From: an uncultured Eubacterium sp. | GTDB taxonomy: Bacteria > Bacillota > Clostridia > Lachnospirales > Lachnospiraceae | Direction of reading: 5' to 3' | Assembly (NCBI GenBank): GCA_910589665.1 | Contig: CAJUTR010000008.1 | Location: 26,919-90,918, forward strand | Length of the DNA: 64,000 bases | In this document: positions 16,132 through 23,911 of the stretch, piece after piece | Layout of the letters: each line of letters starts with the position of its first letter | Numbering within the stretch: the stretch's first letter is position 1 | Translations under genes and position numbers: made by a program | The notes under the pieces: generated by a model | What the model saw: only the letters and a program-made list of their open reading frames with translations | Database searches by the model: none | What the model was told of the DNA's origin: nothing

Positions 16132-18638
16132 TTAGAGAGTAACGATCTTTCGATGTAAATACCCTGGGTGTCCTCTCACTAAACCCTTCAAAGCTCGCGA
16201 TCTCTTTCTTACCTGTACAATCTACCCGGCAGTACTCCCCAGTGTACAGGTAGTGGTTCTCCGTCCCGCCGGTCCTCCGGGTCAGTTCGCCGTAGGCGTT
16301 GTACGTGTCGTACGTGTATTCTTCCGTGGCGGCCGGCCCGGCTTTTTCCAGCAGGTTCCCGTTCGCATCGTAGGCGTAACTGGTCTCCTCCCCGTCTGTT
16401 TCTTCCGTTACCAGCTGGTTCCGGCTGTTGTAGGTGTATCCGGTTTCGGTGTCGGTTCCGTCCGTTTCTTCCATTTTCCGGATCCGGTTCCCGGCGGCAT
16501 CGTACGCATAGGCGTACGTTGTCTCCGTTTTCCCGCCGTCTTCTTCCGTTGTCGTGGTCTTCTCTTCCGTCAGCCTCCCGGCGGCGTCATAGCCGTACTC
16601 CGTTTCCGTCCTGCCCGTGCGGCCTTCCTCGAGGATCCCTGTCCGCTCCCCGTTTTCCCCGTCTTTTACCGTGACGGTTTCCTTCCGGCCGTAACGGTCA
16701 TAGCCGTAGCTTATGCCCTGTCCGTTTTCGTAGCGTTTTTCTGCCAGTTCCCCGTGGCGGTTATAGGTGTAGCGGATGGTGCTGTTTCCGGATGATGCTT
16801 CCTCCACCCGGCCGTAACGGTCGTAGGTATAGGTGGTTACAGCGGATGGTCCGCCGGCTCTTCCTGTTTTTGTTTCTTTTGTTACGCGGTCCTGCCCGTC
16901 ATATTCGTAGGCGGCGGTGGTGCCGTTGTAGTCCGTGGCTGTTTCCAGCCTTCCGTACTGGTCATAAGTGTTCGTGCTGGTGCTGCCGTCTGCCTGGGTC
17001 GTCTCTTCACCCGTACGGGGGCGGATCTCCAGTGTGAGCGGGCATGCGCGGATCTCACTTATAGCGGCTGCTTCGTTTACTGCTGTTGTCGTCCCATCTT
17101 CGTGTTCAGTACAGTTCCAGCCCTGGCCGGCTTCTACACTGCCTTCGATTTCTACTACCAGCCGGATCTGACGGCCCTCTTCTGGTACAAGCTTGTCCTT
17201 TTTTTCCCATTCACATAAAAACGGCGTCCGTTTGTCGCTATACCCGTCATCCCATTTTCCGCTGGAGTACATATATCCAAAGTCCTGCCCTCTTCCGAAG
17301 GAGTTGTTTGGTTCTCCCGGGTTCCAGTTCATATAACCAGACGGCTCTCCTGTTACCCATCTCCAGTTTCCTTCGTCCGTAAATCCGATTGCCGTATAAT
17401 TGCATCCATACTTTCTTACGAGCTGCGCTGCCATATCGTTTTCTTGCTGGTCCAGGATCGTTATTAGATGTCCGCCGTTTTTTTCACAGAATTCCTTTGC
17501 TTCTGTCCACAACAGGCTTTTGTTGATAAATGCGTACAGGTTTCCCTTATATGCGGCGAACGCGGCGTCTGTGCCTTCCTGCAGCTGGTTTTCCCGGGAA
17601 CTACGGCCGTTTAAGGAGATCTGATAGGTTACGGTTTCTTTTTCGGTTCCCAGACGGTCCGTATCCAGGGTTATCTGTGCGCACACCCCGTCTTTTACAT
17701 CCTCGTTATAGGTGCGTACTATCGTCTGCCCTGTGGTGGTTTTTCCTGCGAGGGAGAGCTTGTCATCCCGTATGGTGGTCCCCTGTCCTGTCCCTTCGGC
17801 AAAATCCTCGCTGTTTTGATAGATCTTTATGATCTCCTTTTCCTCTTTTCCTTCTCCGAGAAGCTCAAGATCCCGGTCGGACGTTTTCATGGTAAAGCAT
17901 GTTCCTGACATTTCCACGCCGTCCGCGTAGATCCTGCCGTTTATCGTTACGCGGTCTTCGTTGATCCTGACATTTCCGTTTGGTGCTGCCAGTATTCCGT
18001 TGATCACAATGTTGCTTCCGCTGATACAGATATCTCCTTTTTCTGAATAAAGTACGATCCTCCCTCCTTCTTTATTCAGGCTGTTCACGCTGTACTGGAT
18101 GCTTTCTTCTGCCATCAGGTAGCAGTCTCCCCGGAAGTCGGTCCCGCTGATCTGTATTCCTGAGGCGGATTTTTTGTATCCGTTGTATATTTCCTTCTCG
18201 TTGATGTTGAGATAATGATCCTGTTCTTCCCAGTGGCCGGACTGCTGTTCGATCCGGCTCCGCAGTTCTGGCAGATATGCCTTTTGATAGCCGGGGGTTA
18301 CTTTAGATGCCTGAAACCGGCCGCACCACGGGTATACTGCTCCCCGTGCGTTTACGTCGCCGCCGACCGTTACCTTCGTTCCGGAACAGATGAAATCGTT
18401 TCCGGTATATATGTTCGTGTCAAGGTCTGCTTCGTTACAGAACAGCTGGACATTTTTTCCTCTGCTACGATTCCGTTTTTTTTAGGATATCCTCCTGTTC
18501 CTCACATTCTGTTTGGGCTGCCTCCGCTGTGGTGGACAGTCCGGTTCCTGATACATTTTGTACGGCTACTGCTATGGTTAGCAGCAGCGCCAGGATCCTT
18601 GCTGCGTAATTACCTTTTCCCCGATTCCAGACTTTCAT
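16115..18638 (-). pseudogene. Secreted YD-repeat (Rhs-like) protein with a C-type-lectin-like domain, interrupted by a frameshift in an A8 tract
   Basis: Translation starts at ATG 18636-18638 after an AGGAGG site, giving a signal peptide (MKVWNRGKGN..., hydrophobic core LLLTIAVAV) and then a stop after 57 codons. The T8 run (A8 on the coding strand) at 18476-18483 is the break: with one A fewer, the frame runs unbroken for 840 codons to 16115. The rejoined protein has a bactofilin-like beta-rich region (GDICISGSNIVINGILAAPN near residues 200-220), a C-type-lectin-like domain at about 380-475 with the EPN motif and WDD (DNA 17215-17494), and 8-10 YD repeats (YDxxGR, YDAAGN) to about 805. The usual YLRARYYNP end of the Rhs core is missing; the last residues look scrambled. 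This may be a phase-variable gene, a sequencing error or a true pseudogene. Confidence 0.75.
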
Positions 18639-18680
18639 TTGTACCCTCCTTGTTTTCTTCGATAGTTTCCTGTTTTTCCC

Positions 18681-18709
18681 ATCATACCATATAATAATTT
18701 CATCATCAA
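18681..18709 (-). promoter_or_regulatory. Possible promoter of the YD-repeat gene
   Basis: On the minus strand TTGATG (18704-18709), 17 bases, then TATGAT (18681-18686), 43 bases upstream of the ATG at 18638. The -35 lies at the broken end of the PIN fragment. Confidence 0.45.
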
Positions 18710-18767
18710 TGGAGCGATTATTATCTCTTGATGTCAATGCATCTATAACGATATTGGTGTCTATCAA
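18705..18767 (-). pseudogene. N-terminal stub of a PIN-domain (VapC-like) toxin
   Basis: A TTG start (18765-18767) with AGGA upstream encodes (M)IDTNIVIDALTSRDN, the opening strand and first catalytic aspartate of PIN-domain RNases. Similarity ends after about 20 codons, at which point the sequence becomes the promoter of the YD-repeat gene. No antitoxin gene remains. It appears to be the scar of an insertion or deletion that brought the Rhs locus next to a toxin-antitoxin pair. The match is short, so this is a moderate call. Confidence 0.5.
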
Positions 18768-18873
18768 ATTTTTCCTTTATTCAGCCTCTCTACCCAAAAT
18801 ACAAAATCCTTTTATTCCCCCTCTTCTTCCAACTCAATCACACATACCCCCTACTAATTCTGGCTGTAAGGCA

Positions 18874-19016
18874 GCATTTACCTGTATGGTAGTTCCGATT
18901 TGGCGGCCCATAAATGTGTCGGTCCTTATGCTGCGTCTTTTGCAGCATTAGTACCGCTACGCATTTATCAGCGAGAGCGGAGGCCGCCAAATCGGAACTA
19001 CCATACAGGCAAATGC
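18874..19016. repeat. 143-bp near-perfect palindrome (35-bp inverted repeats)
   Basis: Left arm 18874-18908 and right arm 18982-19016 are inverted repeats matching at 34 of 35 positions (one A/G difference). Each arm contains GTTCCGATTTGGCGGCC or its complement. The 73-base centre is itself foldable: ATAAATG/CATTTAT, CGGT/ACCG and ATGCTGC/GCAGCAT with loop GTCTTTT. No open frame lies inside. Possibilities are a miniature inverted-repeat element, a structured RNA gene or a cruciform. No target-site duplication is obvious. Confidence 0.85.
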
Positions 19017-19019
19017 GGA

Positions 19020-19049
19020 TTTACACCGGAACCCTTTTTATGCTATACT
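19020..19049 (+). promoter_or_regulatory. Possible promoter of the DUF4317 gene
   Basis: TTTACA (19020-19025), an 18-base spacer and TATACT (19044-19049). The -35 box starts three bases past the palindrome, so cruciform formation or a protein bound there could affect it. Confidence 0.5.
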
Positions 19050-19134
19050 TACTCTAACGTCATATTGTGTGACAATAGGCGCTGGTCATATATAAATAGC
19101 ACAGGCGGATTCGCCTGACAGAAATGAGGTACAT

Positions 19135-20265
19135 ATGAATAAGACAGAGATTGCAGAAATCAAGAAATTATTTAAGAAGGACGATAATGGCATTACCCGT
19201 ATTTGCGGGTGTTATGTTGATGCGGAAAAAAATAAGAGGCTTGAGTTGAAGGAGGCGTTTTATTCGCTTCCTGAGGAAGAGATGTTTAAGTATGTGGAGA
19301 TTTTCAGGAAAACGCTTTCGGGGACATTGGGTAAAAATTTGATGAATATGGAGTTTCCAGTGGAAGAGGAGACGGGGGAGAACGGAAAGCAGAAAAAATT
19401 GATGGCACTTTTACAAAGTAAGTTGGAGCAGACGGAGCTGTTAGATGAGTTTTATGACCGCGTGATCGATGCGTATGATTATACGGGGAATTATCTGATC
19501 CTGCTCATACATGATGCGTATGATATTCCGTCTATTACGGCAGACCGGGTTGAGAATTTTGACGCGTCGGATTATGTGTATGATTTTGTGCTGTGCTGCA
19601 TTTGTCCGGTTAAGCTTTCCAAAGCGGGGTTATGTTATAATCCGGAAAAGAACAGCATTGAGGACTGTATGCGGGACTGGATCGTCCAGCCGCCGGACAA
19701 CGGATTTTTATTTCCGGCTTTTAACGACCGGAATACAGACATTCACAGCCTGCTCTATTATTCCAAAAACGCGGATGAAGCAGACATTGATTTTTCTTAT
19801 GATCTGCTGGGGTGCACGCTTCCGCTTCCGGCGAAAGAGCAAAAGGAGACATTCCAAACCGTCGTCGAAGAAACACTTGGCAGTACGTGCAATTATGAAG
19901 TGGTAAAAAATATACATGAAAATCTGAATGAAATGATTTCCGAACACAAGGAAAATCCAGAGCCGCTCGAACTGGACAAGGAAGACGTGAAAAAGTTACT
20001 GTCGTCGAGTGGTGTGCCAGAAGAAAAGATGGAAGTGTTTGAGGAACGGTTTTCAGAAAATATCGGGGAATCCCAGAAACTTGTGGCAGATAATATAGCC
20101 AACGTGCGAAAGTTTGAGGTGAAAACGCCGGATGTCACGATCCAGGTCAATCCATCGCGGACGGATCTCGTGGAAACACGGGTGATCGACGGCGTACCTT
20201 GTATCGTGATAGAATGCTGCGATCAGGTAGAGATCAATGGGATCCGCATCGCGAATCCCAGCTGA
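19135..20265 (+). CDS. DUF4317 family protein
   Basis: A 376-aa soluble protein of the DUF4317 family, which is frequent in Lachnospiraceae and of unknown function. It opens MNKTEIAEIKKLFKKDDNGI and contains the typical ICGCYVDAEKNK and the FRKTLSG region. Residues around HDAYDIPSITADR precede a hydrophobic CCICPVKLSKAGL segment; the C-terminal 110 residues are acidic. A GAGGT site precedes the ATG. It is monocistronic and converges on the PPK2 gene 13 bases away. Confidence 0.85.
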   Translation: MNKTEIAEIKKLFKKDDNGITRICGCYVDAEKNKRLELKEAFYSLPEEEMFKYVEIFRKTLSGTLGKNLMNMEFPVEEETGENGKQKKLMALLQSKLEQTELLDEFYDRVIDAYDYTGNYLILLIHDAYDIPSITADRVENFDASDYVYDFVLCCICPVKLSKAGLCYNPEKNSIEDCMRDWIVQPPDNGFLFPAFNDRNTDIHSLLYYSKNADEADIDFSYDLLGCTLPLPAKEQKETFQTVVEETLGSTCNYEVVKNIHENLNEMISEHKENPEPLELDKEDVKKLLSSSGVPEEKMEVFEERFSENIGESQKLVADNIANVRKFEVKTPDVTIQVNPSRTDLVETRVIDGVPCIVIECCDQVEINGIRIANPS

Positions 20266-20278
20266 TTTCATCTTCTTT

Positions 20279-21862
20279 TTAACTTAACCGGTTTTCGAGT
20301 GCCGAAACGACAGTTTCGAGCACTTTGATCCTGGCGTAGTACTTCGAATTTCCTTCCACCACGATCCACGGGGCATCCGCCGTGGAAGTGCGGACGATCA
20401 TCTCATCGACGGCTCGTTCATAGTCGTCCCATTTGGCCCGGTTCCGCCAGTCCTCTTCCGTGATCTTCCACTGCTTCTCCGGCGTGTTTTCCCGTTCATG
20501 GAACCTTCGCTCCTGCTCTTCCTTATCGATATGGATCCAGAACTTGAGTACGATGCAGCCGGCATTCGCGAACTGCTCTTCCATGTTGTTGATCTCATTG
20601 TAAGCCCGGCTCCACTCATCCTCGGCCGCAAATCCTTCGATCCGTTCCACGAGTACACGCCCGTACCACGTCCGGTCAAAGATCGTCATATGCCCGGCTT
20701 TCGGAATCTTTTCCCAAAAACGCCACAAATAGTGATGCGCCTTCTCAATGTCATTTGGCGCGGCTACGGGCACGACTTCGTATCCTCTCGGATCCATCGC
20801 CTGCGTCAGCCGCTTGATGGCACCGCCTTTTCCCCCGGCATCCCATCCCTCGAAGGCGAGGATCACGGGAACCCGTTTCAGATACATTTTATTCTGCAGT
20901 GCCAGCAGCCGTTTCTGAAGGTCTTTCTTTTTCTTTTTATACTCATCCCGTTCAATCGTTTTACTCAGATCGACTCCCTGCAGCACACCATTTCGGAAAA
21001 GATCATTTATTCCGCGTGAATCCGGCTGCATCAAATCGTCTGACTCATGTTCGGACGATGCCGGAGAACCAGCCTGATCTGGTGCGACGGCTTGAGCCGC
21101 TGTGCCGGCTTTTGCCGCTGTGCCAGCCTTTGACGCTGTATCTGCTTTTGATGCCATATCAGCTTTTGCCGCCGCCTGCATATCCGCGTTCCTGATCGCG
21201 CGCTCCATTCGGTCTACGACCGTAGATACAATTTTGCACGACGCGTACAGCTTATCCGTCCCCTCTACGACTGTCCAAGGAGCGTTTGCCGTATCCGTAT
21301 GCACGAGAAGGCGGTCGTATTTTCTCAGGCATTTGTCGTAATTCCGGTTGTTTTCCTTATCCTGACCGGTCACGCGCCAGCTCGTCTCACTGTTTTTCTC
21401 CAGCTTATCCAGACGCTTTTTCTGTTCTTCTTTAGATATCATTAAAAAGAACTTCACGATGAGCATGCCGTCTTCGGTCAGCATTTCCTCAAAATCCAAT
21501 ACTTCTTTCTCCGAAATATCTTTTTCATAAACGCCCTTATACCAGCTTTGATCGAAAATATGGATCCGCCCCCGTTCGGGTGTTTTCGTAAAGAAACGCC
21601 AGAAATACGGGCGCATGACCTCATCTTCCTTTTCCCTCCCGAGGGTAAACACCTTAAACCCCCGGGGATCCAAAGACTGGATCATGCGGTTGATCATCGT
21701 ACCTTTTCCCGACGCATCCAGTCCCTCAAACACGATCATGACCGGAATGCCCCTGTCTTTACACGCTCTCTGGAGTTCCCCGAACCGGATTTCCAGCTTT
21801 TCCATCTTCTTTTCGTATTCCTTTTTCCCCAATTCCTTATTCACATCAATCTGCCCCAACAT
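20279..21862 (-). CDS. Polyphosphate:AMP phosphotransferase (two PPK2 domains)
   Basis: A 527-aa fusion of two polyphosphate kinase 2 domains, the architecture of Pap enzymes that phosphorylate AMP to ADP from polyphosphate. Walker A motifs are FEGLDASGKG at 45-54 and FEGWDAGGKG near 333-342; each is followed by a DPRG(F/Y) segment and an FD(Q/R)(S/T)WY(K/G) Walker B/lid region. The N-terminal copy has DQSWYKGV instead of DRTWYGRV and may be the structural half, as in known double-domain enzymes. Between them, residues 224-270 form an Ala/Lys/Thr-rich repeat linker. It is the last gene of the hydratase-FIST-MCP-PPK2 operon. Confidence 0.9.
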   Translation of the reverse strand: MLGQIDVNKELGKKEYEKKMEKLEIRFGELQRACKDRGIPVMIVFEGLDASGKGTMINRMIQSLDPRGFKVFTLGREKEDEVMRPYFWRFFTKTPERGRIHIFDQSWYKGVYEKDISEKEVLDFEEMLTEDGMLIVKFFLMISKEEQKKRLDKLEKNSETSWRVTGQDKENNRNYDKCLRKYDRLLVHTDTANAPWTVVEGTDKLYASCKIVSTVVDRMERAIRNADMQAAAKADMASKADTASKAGTAAKAGTAAQAVAPDQAGSPASSEHESDDLMQPDSRGINDLFRNGVLQGVDLSKTIERDEYKKKKKDLQKRLLALQNKMYLKRVPVILAFEGWDAGGKGGAIKRLTQAMDPRGYEVVPVAAPNDIEKAHHYLWRFWEKIPKAGHMTIFDRTWYGRVLVERIEGFAAEDEWSRAYNEINNMEEQFANAGCIVLKFWIHIDKEEQERRFHERENTPEKQWKITEEDWRNRAKWDDYERAVDEMIVRTSTADAPWIVVEGNSKYYARIKVLETVVSALENRLS

Positions 21863-21897
21863 AATGATCAGCCCCTTCCCTTTTGTTCCACAGATTC

Positions 21898-22842
21898 CTA
21901 CTGTGGATTCTCATCTTGGATCACAGGCGGGATCTGCGACAGCATATTATCTATATCCTCAAACATAGCGCTTTTCGTCGTTCCGAGACTACCCGCACGC
22001 TCAATATGCCTCATGACCTCCTGATACTGATTCGTGATCTCATCAAAAAACTGGCAAATGACTTGAAGTTCCCTTTGAGAGTTTTCAATCACACCGGAAA
22101 TTTCTACCTGTACCGATGCCGCCCCATCCGCGGACTCGGTAATACGGTGAAACGATTCATACGTATTGTTTACCGTATCAATGTTCTGGTCTAACGCCTG
22201 CTTGGATGCCGAAATATTTTCATTCAGCTCGTTGGCGCCGCACTCCACCTCCGAGATTCCCGTATCGACTTCATTTGTCAGATCCTTGATCTGTTCTGCC
22301 AGCGCCTTTACTTTTGCCGCCACGATGGAAAACCCTTTGCCTTCCTGACCGGCCCTCGCCGCCTCGATCGAGGCATTCATCGCAAGGATATTCGTCTCGT
22401 CCGCGATGGATACGATCTTACTCATGCAGTGCCGGATCCCTTTTACAGCCATCTGCAGCTGCTCAAAAGTCTTCTCCATGTCCATATAGGATCTTTCCAC
22501 CTGCAGGGAAGTCCCCTTCAGCTCCTCCACTTTATCCTGCGTCTCCGAAACCGTATCGACGATACCTTCCCTCACCTGCACAAACTGTCCGGCCGCGCTG
22601 TTGATATTGGTAAAAGATTCCCCGAAGTCCTGTAATTTCGAATTAAAATGCTCCGCCTTTTTTAATACGTCCGCAAAAGAACTTCCGACCATCCCCAGTT
22701 CAAACAGGGAGTCCACTTCCTTGTCCACAAGTTCTTTTTGGTAATCTTTCAGGCTGTTCGTCACATGCAGTACCGGGTAAAGACTCTCTTCATCGTGCCA
22801 GATCTGGCCAGATTTATTCCTGCCTTTTCTTTTCAATGCCAT
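21898..22842 (-). CDS. Soluble methyl-accepting chemotaxis protein (signalling domain only)
   Basis: A 314-aa chemoreceptor with no membrane segment and no recognisable sensor domain. Residues 1-110 are charged and helical; the rest is the coiled-coil MCP signalling domain with the hairpin tip IADETNILAMNASIEAARAGQEGKGFSIVA near 165-195, which binds CheA/CheW. The ATG at 22840-22842 follows a GGAGG site that overlaps the end of the FIST gene. Since it lacks its own sensor, the FIST protein encoded immediately upstream is a natural candidate for the input partner (inference). Confidence 0.9.
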   Translation of the reverse strand: MALKRKGRNKSGQIWHDEESLYPVLHVTNSLKDYQKELVDKEVDSLFELGMVGSSFADVLKKAEHFNSKLQDFGESFTNINSAAGQFVQVREGIVDTVSETQDKVEELKGTSLQVERSYMDMEKTFEQLQMAVKGIRHCMSKIVSIADETNILAMNASIEAARAGQEGKGFSIVAAKVKALAEQIKDLTNEVDTGISEVECGANELNENISASKQALDQNIDTVNNTYESFHRITESADGAASVQVEISGVIENSQRELQVICQFFDEITNQYQEVMRHIERAGSLGTTKSAMFEDIDNMLSQIPPVIQDENPQ

Positions 22843-22855
22843 TTTTTCTCCTCCT

Positions 22856-23911
22856 TTACTCAAATACCACACACGTCATAGACTGGTTGACAAAGCGGTT
22901 ATTATAGTGTTCACCGTACCCAACAAGCCCCGCATGGCTCCCGAGTTTGGACATCTGTCCTAAATACTCCTGCATGTACCCGCGTTCGCTAAACAGTTTG
23001 TAACGGAATAAGCAGTTCACGGAAAAAACGGCTGACCGCCTCGGAAATTCCTCACATATTTTCGCGATCGTCTCCTGCGTGATCGCCCGGTAATCCCCCA
23101 GTTCCAGCAGCGTAAGCACATCGGAATCGTTCACCTGGCGGAAACACGCGAGCGCGTTTCCCTCCACCTCCTTAATGGAAATGATACACGTATCGTCTCC
23201 ATTGATCTTGCCGAAGGGATTTTGAAAGGTCTGCGTCAGTATCTGCTCATCCGTGACGTGGAGAATGCTCTGATATACCTGTTTCGCTGGTTTTCCGTTC
23301 AGCGCGCCGATGATATACCTCGACCGGTCTGTCTGAGAGGCTATAAACCGGTAATTCCCCATCTGATGGTAAATATTTTCTTTATATGTTTTCACACGGC
23401 CGCCCTGGTTGCGGACGAGCGCGTAAGCCACGGCATCGGGATATACTTTACCATTTACCGATACTTTCCCGGCATCGCCCGTTCCGCCCACAAGGGATAT
23501 TCCGTTCCGCTTTAGCACGGTATGTATCGTAGTCAGCGCACAGGCATCGTTTCCGGTACAAAAATCAATACATACCGTATCCCGTGCGGACCCGCCTACT
23601 TTCATGACATCCTGTTCCAGCCGGTGCACATATTTGACCGGCATTACCGATACCTCTTCCAGCACATTGGCTACCGCGCTGACGCCATCCAAAAACGCGA
23701 TGACGCCAACACCATTTTCCACTACTCTCGTATCATAACTCATTCCGATACACCCGATGCTGGGAACACCGGGGTATCGTTTTTCCAGTTCCTTAACATG
23801 TGTTTCAAACTGGGCATTGTTCGACAAAAGCATCAAAAACTGAGGATGTTCCAGGCCGTTTACCGCCTCTGCCAAATCCCCTCTTTGACTCATGCCGTAA
23901 AACTGACGCAT
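22856..23911 (-). CDS. FIST-domain sensory protein
   Basis: A 351-aa cytoplasmic protein with FIST N and FIST C domains, proposed in other bacteria to sense small ligands such as amino acids. Conserved features include PSIGCIGMSYD near residues 50-60, GGTGDAG near 142-148, the YQSILHV region near 214-220 and the late NCLFRYKLF segment. It has no output domain. Its start (23909-23911, GGAGG upstream) overlaps the end of the hydratase gene by 22 bases, and the MCP gene starts 13 bases after its stop, so all three are co-translated. Confidence 0.88.
   Translation of the reverse strand: MRQFYGMSQRGDLAEAVNGLEHPQFLMLLSNNAQFETHVKELEKRYPGVPSIGCIGMSYDTRVVENGVGVIAFLDGVSAVANVLEEVSVMPVKYVHRLEQDVMKVGGSARDTVCIDFCTGNDACALTTIHTVLKRNGISLVGGTGDAGKVSVNGKVYPDAVAYALVRNQGGRVKTYKENIYHQMGNYRFIASQTDRSRYIIGALNGKPAKQVYQSILHVTDEQILTQTFQNPFGKINGDDTCIISIKEVEGNALACFRQVNDSDVLTLLELGDYRAITQETIAKICEEFPRRSAVFSVNCLFRYKLFSERGYMQEYLGQMSKLGSHAGLVGYGEHYNNRFVNQSMTCVVFE

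Noticed and set aside
16253..17832. Long plus-strand open frames opposite the YD-repeat gene
   Set aside because: They are shadows of the GC-rich YD repeats and have no start signals or similarity.
18874..19016. Retron msr-msd or CRISPR repeat
   Set aside because: No reverse transcriptase, Cas gene or spaced direct repeats are nearby; it is a single palindrome.
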